Below, piece after piece: positions 1 to 5,709 of a stretch of DNA of 6,931 nt. The position numbers and the translations under genes were made by a program. Numbering within the stretch: position 1 is the first letter of the stretch; every line of letters begins with the position of its first letter. Source of the stretch: Patescibacteria group bacterium (GTDB lineage Bacteria > Patescibacteriota > Patescibacteriia > Veblenbacterales > UBA10138); assembly GCA_003512705.1 (NCBI GenBank), contig DOPF01000008.1, positions 1-6,931 on the forward strand, given 5' to 3'. The notes beneath the pieces were generated by a model. The model worked only from the letters and a program-made list of their open reading frames with translations. It was not told where the DNA came from and did not search any database.

Positions 1-572
1 ACTGGCCACCAGTGTTCAATGCCACGATAGATAAAGGCGCTGTCGGTGTAGAGGCGTGAGCGGGGCTTGACGTGCTGAGACAGGAAAGCCACCGCGTGAT
101 GACGTTCTGGCCGGGGCTGTGACACAAACTCGTAGGCCAATTTCCGGGTGCCCTTTTCTTTTGCCATCATCAGTGTCCAGTGTTTTCCATAAGCCTCATC
201 CAATTGCACAATTCGTTTAAGAATCAAGGGGTTTTCAGGTAAGTGAAGGCGAAACCTGCCATACCAACGTCTGACCGCTTCTTCGGATAGCAGGGTTAGC
301 GACATGGCCTGCGCCACTGGAATCTGCTGACACCAAGCCCACAGGAGAAGCCAGAATTTAGGCAAAGATAACTTCAAGTCAGACAGCCAGGTATGGGAGA
401 GTAGTGAGAACCGGCTACGGCACTGCCGGCAATGATACCGGCCTTGTCTGGCGGCCACCCGTTGCGAGTGGCACTGGGGGCAAAAGGCATTCTTGCCAAA
501 GAGGATGCGGCGCAGAAATTTACATATCTGGGCCTCGGAAGGGATTTGATTAAGATGGTACATGCCTTGCAT
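1..572 (-). CDS. IS1595/ISXO2-like transposase, 3' end cut by window edge
   Basis: DDE-type transposase that would cut and rejoin the ends of its insertion sequence. The reading frame is open from the ATG at 572 to the left edge, giving 190 complete codons; the C-terminal part is outside the window. The N-terminus has a zinc ribbon with Cys31, Cys34, Cys48 and Cys51 (CPQC and CRQC). A helix-turn-helix-like region follows at about 60-108. The catalytic domain then starts with LDEAYGK (Asp125) and continues to LYTDSAF (Asp177), which fit the first two acidic residues of the ISXO2-like domain. The third catalytic residue would lie off the window. An in-frame TAG lies upstream of 572, so the start must be here or at the second ATG, 563. 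No clear ribosome binding site is seen. Higher G+C and CTG/CGG-rich codons set it apart from the genes to its right and agree with horizontal gain. Whether it is intact cannot be judged. Confidence 0.82.
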   Translation of the reverse strand, partial: MQGMYHLNQIPSEAQICKFLRRILFGKNAFCPQCHSQRVAARQGRYHCRQCRSRFSLLSHTWLSDLKLSLPKFWLLLWAWCQQIPVAQAMSLTLLSEEAVRRWYGRFRLHLPENPLILKRIVQLDEAYGKHWTLMMAKEKGTRKLAYEFVSQPRPERHHAVAFLSQHVKPRSRLYTDSAFIYRGIEHWWP

Positions 573-626
573 AGTAGCAGAGCCTGTGCCAACAGACTTA
601 GTATGCCCCTAATTTGTTCAATCCCC
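1..626 (-). mobile_element. Insertion sequence, IS1595/ISXO2-like, one end only
   Basis: This is one end of an insertion sequence; the rest lies beyond the left edge of the window. It holds a transposase gene (1-572) plus about 50 non-coding bases between the transposase start and rseP. The likely outer end is the GGGG at 626-623 (minus strand), because it directly follows the rseP coding sequence and IS ends of this family tend to be G-rich (from memory, not checked). The segment is visibly richer in G+C than the neighbouring genes; bases 61-120 are 65% G+C by count. Terminal inverted repeats and target duplication cannot be confirmed because the other end is missing. The family call comes from the transposase; the exact boundary is an inference. 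Confidence 0.65.
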
Positions 627-1735
627 TAGCCAAACAAGCTTACTACGTTTTGCCACAAATTTATTCCCAGCCGAGAAATATCCTTATAGGTTATAACCAA
701 AACCAACAGCATTAGTACAGCAAAGCCCAGGGTATGCACAATAGCCTCCACGCGGTCGTTATTCGGCTTGCGGCGTATTTTTTCTATCACAACAAATAAT
801 AGCCTACCGCCATCAAGCGCCGGAAACGGCAATATGTTTATGATGGCTAAATTAACTGATAATAAAGCGGCAAATTGAAGTACAAATAGCCAACCCAAAC
901 TTACTACCTGTCCGGTTAATACCGCAATACCAACCGGCCCAGCCACCTCCACGCCAGCGCCTTGCCCTTGTATTAAATTACCAATAATCATTACGAAGCC
1001 AGCTACCGTGCCATATATAAGCCACCAAGTGGCCTTAGCGCCCTCCCAAATAGCTTCATACCACGGATAAGTGACCGTGCCGGTCTGTATTAAAGCCACA
1101 CCTATTACCGCGCGCTCGCCTGATGTTGGTAAGAGAATTGGCGTCGCATCTTTTTCCAAAATTTGATCACCGCGTTCTATACCAAAATGAAGCGGATTAT
1201 CTTTGTGACCGGCGATAAAATCCTGCATTACTTGCAGACTTATAAAATCGTAGCCGTTTATAGTAGCAATAGTATCACCGGGTTCTATACCGGCTTGGGC
1301 CGCTGGTGAATCAGGTAGTACCTGTAAAATCTGTATTTTAACATCACGAGCCACTGGTTTAGTTTCGTCATCTACTACAGTAGGTATGCCGGCGCTAAAA
1401 CCAATGGTTAAAAGTACCCAGGCCAGTATCACATTCATTAATACTCCAGCAACTAATATAACTGCCCTACAGCTGGCCGATTGATGAACAAAACTATCAG
1501 GCTCTTCCCTATCTTCACCCTGCTCCCCCTTTAACTTAACAAAACCTCCCAAGGGCAATAAATTAATTGAATATAAAGTTTCACCTTTTTTGAAACCAAA
1601 TAATCGCGGTGGAAAACCAAAACCAAACTCATTAACTCTTACGCCGGCCTTACGAGCCGCATAAAAATGCCCCCACTCGTGAGCCAAGACCAGTGCCAGT
1701 AATATGAGAATAAAAACGATTATTGTAACTGCCAT
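626..1735 (-). CDS. rseP: RseP-like site-2 intramembrane zinc metalloprotease
   Basis: Membrane protease of the M50 (site-2 protease) family, which cuts membrane-embedded substrates such as anti-sigma factors or leftover signal peptides within the cytoplasmic membrane. The 369-residue protein has the expected layout. A first membrane helix (about 3-23) ends in the zinc-binding motif HEWGH at 19-23. Membrane helices follow near 91-115 and 234-254. A single PDZ domain lies at about 131-195, with GIEPGDTIATING typical of the ligand loop. GPVGI is at 266-270. The third zinc ligand, Asp308, sits in NILPFPALDGGR (300-311), and a last helix spans about 331-348. Length and single PDZ are normal for non-enterobacterial members. 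The ATG at 1735 is supported by an AGGTG seven bases upstream. The frame ends at a TAG exactly where an insertion sequence begins, so the last few residues or the stop codon may come from the insertion. It lies downstream of frr on the same strand; the often-linked uppS and cdsA genes are absent here. Its real substrate is unknown. Confidence 0.95.
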   Translation of the reverse strand: MAVTIIVFILILLALVLAHEWGHFYAARKAGVRVNEFGFGFPPRLFGFKKGETLYSINLLPLGGFVKLKGEQGEDREEPDSFVHQSASCRAVILVAGVLMNVILAWVLLTIGFSAGIPTVVDDETKPVARDVKIQILQVLPDSPAAQAGIEPGDTIATINGYDFISLQVMQDFIAGHKDNPLHFGIERGDQILEKDATPILLPTSGERAVIGVALIQTGTVTYPWYEAIWEGAKATWWLIYGTVAGFVMIIGNLIQGQGAGVEVAGPVGIAVLTGQVVSLGWLFVLQFAALLSVNLAIINILPFPALDGGRLLFVVIEKIRRKPNNDRVEAIVHTLGFAVLMLLVLVITYKDISRLGINLWQNVVSLFG

Positions 1736-1742
1736 GTTAATA

Positions 1743-1747
1743 CACCT
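1743..1747 (-). promoter_or_regulatory. Ribosome binding site of rseP
   Basis: AGGTG on the minus strand lies seven bases before the ATG at 1735. It is the only convincing Shine-Dalgarno sequence I see before any start in this window, and it fixes the rseP start. Confidence 0.6.
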
Positions 1748-1755
1748 AGATCATT

Positions 1756-1859
1756 AATGTAAAATGTAAAAATCAAAATGAAAAATGACAAATTAAAATT
1801 TAAAATAACGGACACTTTGGGATAATTTTGATTTTTGATATTTTATTTTTTAATTTTTA
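1756..1859. repeat. A/T-rich imperfect inverted repeat between rseP and frr
   Basis: The gap between frr and rseP is almost entirely a low-complexity element. On the plus strand the left half (about 1756-1805) is nearly pure A with scattered T, G and C in words such as AAAATG, AAATC and GACAAAT. A 15-base more balanced centre (about 1808-1822) follows, and then a T-rich right half (1823-1859) made of the complementary words. The two arms can fold on each other imperfectly; a rough ungapped alignment by eye gave about two thirds matching, inflated by base composition. The right arm runs into the frr stop codon. The layout is the same as that of the element at 5572-5709. No open reading frame is present. 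Confidence 0.6.
1763..1791 (-). promoter_or_regulatory. Candidate sigma-70-type promoter for rseP
   Basis: Reading the minus strand, TTGTCA (1791-1786, five of six matches to the -35 consensus) is followed by exactly 17 bases and then TACATT (1768-1763, four of six to the -10 consensus). This would start transcription about 20-25 bases before the rseP ATG. The surrounding DNA is an A/T-rich repeat, where such matches arise easily by chance, so this is only a candidate. Confidence 0.3.
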
Positions 1860-2411
1860 AATCGTCATTATCTCCTTTTCCTTGCCCTCGCCAAGCTTTT
1901 TTACCTGTTCATTAGCGTCATCGACTATTTTTTGTAATTCCTTTTGGGCCGCAAACAATTCATCTTCGGAAATATCGCCGGCTTTTTCCTGATTTTTTAA
2001 ACTCTTGTTAATATCTTCACGTTGACTTCTAATTTGTACTTTAGCCTGCTCCAATATCGCCTGCATTATTTTTATTAACTCTTTTCGGCGCTCCTCGTTT
2101 AATGCCGGCAAATTAACACGCAAAATTTTCCCATCAACGGTCGGGGCTACACCCAGGTTAGACGCAGTGATGGCGCGCTCGATATCTTTTACAATATTTG
2201 CGTCCCAGGGCTGAATGACTAATTGCCGAGCCTCCGGTACGGTGATGGACGCTAGCTCTATTAAAGGGGCCTTGGTGCCATAGGCTTCAACTAAAATGTG
2301 CTCAACTAACCCCGGGCTAGCCCGTCCGGTACGCAATTGCCCTAATTCAGTTTTTAGGTGCTCTAAGGCTTTATTTAATCGATCTTTGGAATTTGAAGGA
2401 AGTAAAGACAT
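1857..2411 (-). CDS. frr: Ribosome recycling factor
   Basis: Cytoplasmic factor that, together with EF-G, splits the post-termination ribosome complex so its subunits can be reused. The 184-residue length is normal for the family. Domain I, a three-helix bundle, is formed by residues about 1-29 and 105-184, and domain II by about 30-104. Family signatures are visible: LRTGRASPGLVE (26-37), the hinge-side stretch TVDGKILRVNLPALNEERRK (91-110), and KVQIRSQREDINKSLK (124-139), in which Arg128 and Arg131 align with the functionally important Arg129 and Arg132 of the E. coli protein. The ATG at 2411 lies one base after the stop codon of the upstream lipoprotein gene, and no good Shine-Dalgarno sequence precedes it, so translation is probably coupled. 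The usual neighbour pyrH is not upstream here. The stop codon sits inside the A/T-rich repeat arm. The identification is secure. Confidence 0.97.
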   Translation of the reverse strand: MSLLPSNSKDRLNKALEHLKTELGQLRTGRASPGLVEHILVEAYGTKAPLIELASITVPEARQLVIQPWDANIVKDIERAITASNLGVAPTVDGKILRVNLPALNEERRKELIKIMQAILEQAKVQIRSQREDINKSLKNQEKAGDISEDELFAAQKELQKIVDDANEQVKKLGEGKEKEIMTI

Positions 2412-2412
2412 A

Positions 2413-3447
2413 TTATTTAGCTGGTCTAGTCAATCCTAAGAATACTTCTAATGGATTAGACAGATTTATAGCCAGAGCTGTAGCTAGTCTACTGGAAGGA
2501 ACGGCTTTGGTAATCCACGTTATACCACCATCAACGGAATAGTAGACTAATCTATTGATGGCATAAAAAATTTCATTGGTATTCAGTGGATTAATGGCTA
2601 GGGTATTAATGCCAACTGTAGATGGTGGCGTTACCAAATCAATTGTTCGCCAGGTTCCCCCACCATCGGGCGAGGCAAATAAACCATAAGAGTTTACATA
2701 AATAAATGCGTTGGAAGTTCCGGGTACAAAAGCAAACTGCCGAAAATTACCGGTCTTTTTAGCCACGGCATCTAAGTTGGGCTGTAAATCCGTCCAATTA
2801 AAGCCACGATCATCTGACCGCCATAGTCCGCGTGAGGGCATGCCGGCATAAAACGTGCCGGCTGGACTCATGTACAGCCTTGACACTTCCTTAGTAAATC
2901 GGAAAATAGCTTGCCAAGATACCCCGCCGTCGCGACTTCTCAGAAGCGAACCGCGACTGGTAATAGCATAAATCGTCTCGCTATTGGCCACGTCTATAAG
3001 CACATCATTTATGCCCGTTTCCGGCGCACCTTCAATATAGACCGTTTGCCAAGCGCCTCCCCCATCAAGCGTGCGGTATATTTTATTACCTGAACCCACC
3101 AGAAAAATGTCACGGTTGGTTGGGTGCAGGGCTACCGAACGGGCGGGCGAAGGAAAAACTTTTTTCCACTCCCCGCCTTTATTAAAAGTTGCCCACACCC
3201 CACTGGCGCTAGACACGGCGTACAACACATTTTGATCGGGCGTCCAGGTAACTAAACGATCAACATTTAAATTGCCAATCGTAACATTGGCCTTTTCGCC
3301 CGGGCTTACATAAGCCCGCTGTTCCCACTTGTCGCCCTTATCCGTTGATAAATAAACACCGCCGTCGGCGGGGGCTTTTGAAACCGTGAACGAGCACCCT
3401 GACAACACCACCAAAAATAGCAAGGCTGAAAGCTTTTTTTTGAACAT
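2413..3447 (-). CDS. Lipoprotein with seven Asp-box repeats (predicted beta-propeller)
   Basis: The protein begins with a lipoprotein signal peptide: basic MFKKK, a hydrophobic stretch at 6-15, and the lipobox LSGC with Cys18 as the lipidated residue. It should therefore sit on the outer face of the cytoplasmic membrane. The remaining 326 residues carry seven evenly spread Asp-box motifs (S/T-x-D-x-G-x-x-W): 34-41, 87-94 (degenerate, TFNKGGEW), 126-133, 171-178, 211-218, 259-266 and 304-311. Spacing of roughly 40-53 residues fits one motif per blade of a seven-bladed propeller, as in BNR/VPS10/YCF48-HCF136-like proteins. Catalytic sialidase residues were not recognised, so a binding or scaffolding role is more likely than hydrolysis; the ligand is unknown. 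The frame extends 16 codons upstream to 3495, but that start would overlap the holB-like gene and bury the signal peptide, so ATG 3447 is chosen. It lies 11 bases after the holB-like stop and 1 base before frr. Confidence 0.85.
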   Translation of the reverse strand: MFKKKLSALLFLVVLSGCSFTVSKAPADGGVYLSTDKGDKWEQRAYVSPGEKANVTIGNLNVDRLVTWTPDQNVLYAVSSASGVWATFNKGGEWKKVFPSPARSVALHPTNRDIFLVGSGNKIYRTLDGGGAWQTVYIEGAPETGINDVLIDVANSETIYAITSRGSLLRSRDGGVSWQAIFRFTKEVSRLYMSPAGTFYAGMPSRGLWRSDDRGFNWTDLQPNLDAVAKKTGNFRQFAFVPGTSNAFIYVNSYGLFASPDGGGTWRTIDLVTPPSTVGINTLAINPLNTNEIFYAINRLVYYSVDGGITWITKAVPSSRLATALAINLSNPLEVFLGLTRPAK

Positions 3448-3458
3448 AGTTAGGTTCT

Positions 3459-4454
3459 TTAAATTAAAAGTGTTTTGATAGTAATTAATACCCATTCTAA
3501 AGTCAATTTAACATTGGCGTTGGACCTCAGTTTGCGTTGCGCTTCCAGTAAAGCTTCTAAAATTTGGACAAGGCTCCAGGCTGATGTTGGTTGAGATATT
3601 TGCTGGGTGCGACTAAGTAGTGATTTATATATAACACGCTGACCTAGACCGTATTTACATAATATCAGATCCCGGGTAATTTCCAACCAAATACTGTTGA
3701 TATCAAGGCCGGTTTGCATAATTCCAACGTTACTGTTGGTGTCGGCATCACCGCGGCTACCCTTGGCTATTAAATTAACCCGTTGCCACCCCAATAACCC
3801 ACCCGCATCCTTAGTTCTTATAAAATCAAGATAGTCCTGGGCTAATTGGTGCTGCAAACTTAACTGGTCTTTATGGCCAAGCCAAGTCAGCGCTAGTCCG
3901 GGCCGACCTTGACTTAAGCCTAAAAGTTCGGGGATATCTTTTTTAGCCACGCCTTGCTCGTGAAGCCACCGCTCTAAGTCTTCGTCTTTAACCGGCGTCA
4001 TGTTTATCAACTGACAGCGCGAACGGATAGTGGGCAAAAGTGACTGTGGTTGGGAAGTTACCAAAAATATTAAGGCGTGGCCTAAGGGCTCCTCTAAGGT
4101 TTTAAGCAAAGCATTAGACGCTTGGATATTAAGATATTCGGCGTCATTAAATACCACCACCCGCGGCCGACCCGACCAGGACGCTAATTTTAAAAACTCT
4201 GTTACTTCTCTCACCTGATCTATAGTAATATCCTTTTTATCCGGTGCCGCCACCACTAATTTAAAATCTGGGTCGGTGTCTAGTGCCGCCACCACCGCTA
4301 ACTGATGCAACTTAGCCACCAATATTTTTATTAAAGTTAACTTTCCTAAACCCTGAAGACCAGCCACTAAATAAGCCTGAGCCTTATCCGTTTCTGGTAA
4401 AACCCTGGCTAAATAATCTTGAGCTAACTTGTTGCCTACTAATTTAGTCATCAT
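3459..4454 (-). CDS. holB: DNA polymerase III delta-prime-like clamp-loader subunit
   Basis: AAA+ family protein of the clamp loader, which opens the sliding clamp and places it on primed DNA. The 331-residue protein has an AAA+ module at about 1-155 and a C-terminal collar region. The P-loop region GLQGLGKLT (32-40) keeps the glycines and Lys38 but has Leu39 where active ATPases have Ser or Thr. The Walker B region is VVVFNDAEYL (99-108) rather than a DEAD-like sequence. NALLKTLEEP (114-123) and SRC (145-147) are the strong delta-prime/DnaX family signatures. The degenerate ATP site fits delta-prime rather than the DnaX ATPase. The cysteines that form a zinc module in many relatives are absent between the two Walker motifs; the region reads LHQLAVVAALDTDPDF (49-64). 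The N-terminus offers two adjacent ATGs (4454, 4451), both overlapping the end of the glycosyltransferase gene, which suggests coupled translation. The gene symbol is by homology only. Confidence 0.88.
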   Translation of the reverse strand: MMTKLVGNKLAQDYLARVLPETDKAQAYLVAGLQGLGKLTLIKILVAKLHQLAVVAALDTDPDFKLVVAAPDKKDITIDQVREVTEFLKLASWSGRPRVVVFNDAEYLNIQASNALLKTLEEPLGHALIFLVTSQPQSLLPTIRSRCQLINMTPVKDEDLERWLHEQGVAKKDIPELLGLSQGRPGLALTWLGHKDQLSLQHQLAQDYLDFIRTKDAGGLLGWQRVNLIAKGSRGDADTNSNVGIMQTGLDINSIWLEITRDLILCKYGLGQRVIYKSLLSRTQQISQPTSAWSLVQILEALLEAQRKLRSNANVKLTLEWVLITIKTLLI

Positions 4455-5571
4455 CTAATTCGCTGTTAGTAATATTTTTTTCGGGAGATTCCAGTATCAG
4501 TTTAAAAACCTGCCAAGTTTCACCGGCGCATTTATCCCAACTAAACTGACTCCGACGAGCCCGGCTCAGCTCTATTAGTTGCTTGCGTAATTTATCATTA
4601 TAGCAAAGCTCCTTTATAGCCGCGACCCAAGCATCAACATTATTAGGAACCAACAAACCCGCTTGCCCAACCACCTCGGGTAAAGCGCCACTTTGGGCCG
4701 CCGCCACCGGCGTATCGGTTTGCCAAGCGTCCAGCACGGGAATGCCAAAACCCTCACCTTGGCCTGGTAAAAATAAACCTTTGGCCCGACTTAAATACTT
4801 GGCGACTTCAGCTTGCTCCAACCACCCTAACCAGCGCACTTTGTTTTTTAACGAGCCATCGTCAAGGCGTTTCAATATATCCTTAGACCCTAACCCTAAT
4901 TTACCAATCAAATACAACTGGGTTGAAAAATCCTTATTATCTTGCCCTAACCTTTCCCAAGCATCCAGCACAATTTGAATATTCTTTTTTCGTTCCACCC
5001 GCCCCAAAATTACCACATAGTCGTCGCGTTCGACCTTATTTACCATGTTTTCAGCTACCGTGGGGCCAAGGTACGTTACAAATATTTTATTTTTTAGACT
5101 TGGATAATGAGCAAGAATTTGCCGCCGGCTAAATTCTGAAATCGTTAATACTGCCGCTGCTCGTCTTGCCGCTATCCAGTCGCCCAGGCGCAAATACCAG
5201 CGTGACCGCAACCGATAAGATTCGGGACCTTGAAGCCAACTAATGTCATGAATAGTGGCAACTAGTTTACCTGGTGCCACCAACGGCACCACATGCGACG
5301 GAATAAAACATAAATCTGGCTTATCATGCCACAGCGCCGCTGCCAGCCTTATTTGCGACCATAAGTATTTAAACGGCCACTTTAGCACTTTATTCTGCCA
5401 ATGCGCCGGCAGGCCAGTTAAGGCACTAGTCACATCCGCGCGAGAATAAAGCACTACCCGGTACTGGGCGGGAATAATTAGCTTCAATTGTTGTATTAAA
5501 AAATAACTGTAGTATTCAACTCCAGTCCGCTGCAACGGTTCTAAACGGGAAGCATCTATGGCAATTAGCAT
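4444..5571 (-). CDS. Glycosyltransferase, GT4 type (GT-B fold)
   Basis: Cytoplasmic or membrane-associated enzyme that moves a sugar from a nucleotide-sugar donor to an acceptor, probably for envelope or surface polysaccharide. The specific sugar cannot be told. The protein has 375 residues, normal for the family. The N-terminal Rossmann domain begins at once with LIAIDASRLEP and contains TGVEYY (16-21), a glycine-poor acceptor loop, and ATIHDISWL (105-113). The C-terminal domain has VVILGRVERKKNI (186-198), with a donor-phosphate lysine at 195 or 196, and GQGEGFGIPVLDAW (270-283), the EX7E-type motif. Here the second acidic position is Asp281 instead of the usual Glu. GLLVPNNVDAW (305-315) is also typical. 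The frame can be extended 14 codons to 5613, but those codons translate repeat DNA and precede the conserved N-terminus, so ATG 5571 is chosen. The 3' end overlaps the holB-like gene by 8-11 bases. Confidence 0.92.
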   Translation of the reverse strand: MLIAIDASRLEPLQRTGVEYYSYFLIQQLKLIIPAQYRVVLYSRADVTSALTGLPAHWQNKVLKWPFKYLWSQIRLAAALWHDKPDLCFIPSHVVPLVAPGKLVATIHDISWLQGPESYRLRSRWYLRLGDWIAARRAAAVLTISEFSRRQILAHYPSLKNKIFVTYLGPTVAENMVNKVERDDYVVILGRVERKKNIQIVLDAWERLGQDNKDFSTQLYLIGKLGLGSKDILKRLDDGSLKNKVRWLGWLEQAEVAKYLSRAKGLFLPGQGEGFGIPVLDAWQTDTPVAAAQSGALPEVVGQAGLLVPNNVDAWVAAIKELCYNDKLRKQLIELSRARRSQFSWDKCAGETWQVFKLILESPEKNITNSELDDD

Positions 5572-5709
5572 AAAAATCCAAATGTCAAAATCCAAATTCC
5601 AAATCAAGCTCAAAACTCAAAATCCAAAACATTTAATACTTGGATTTTGGATTTCCTGCCTGCCGGCAGGCAGGGATTTGACATTTGAGCTTTGAAACTT
5701 GACATTTAA
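5572..5709. repeat. Skewed imperfect inverted repeat filling the mreB-glycosyltransferase gap
   Basis: The whole gap is one element. On the plus strand, 5574-5632 is built of short A-rich words with C (CAAATGTC, AATCCAAA, TTCCAAAT, CTCAAAA), with almost no G. After a short centre (about 5633-5639), 5640-5709 consists of the complementary T-rich words (TTGGATTT, TTTGACATTT, GAGCTTTG). The outer ends match well: CAAATGTCAA at 5580-5589 is the complement of the TTGACATTT run at 5699-5707. A GC-rich palindrome interrupts the right arm (5655-5674). The element abuts the mreB stop on one side and the glycosyltransferase ATG on the other. No independent reading frame is present. It could act as an RNA hairpin separating the two genes, or be a remnant of a small non-autonomous mobile element; I cannot tell which. 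Confidence 0.7.
5655..5674. repeat. Perfect 20-bp GC-rich palindrome
   Basis: The ten bases CCTGCCTGCC are followed directly by their exact reverse complement, with no spacer. The palindrome also contains a tandem CCTG/CAGG repeat. It stands out as 80% G+C inside an A/T-rich repeat element. On the minus strand it is not followed by a T-run, so a standard terminator is unlikely. I recall similar palindromes between genes of Patescibacteria, but this was not checked. Confidence 0.85.

Noticed and set aside
374..592. Open frame on the minus strand inside the insertion sequence, with alternative frame to the transposase
   Set aside because: It overlaps the transposase in another frame and shows no recognisable motif, while the transposase frame carries zinc-ribbon and catalytic motifs.
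432..629. Plus-strand open frame over the IS end
   Set aside because: It is antisense to the transposase, has no ribosome binding site and no recognisable protein signature.
5572..5709. Possible CRISPR array because of short repeated words
   Set aside because: The words are short, irregular and inverted, with no direct repeats of constant length and no spacers.
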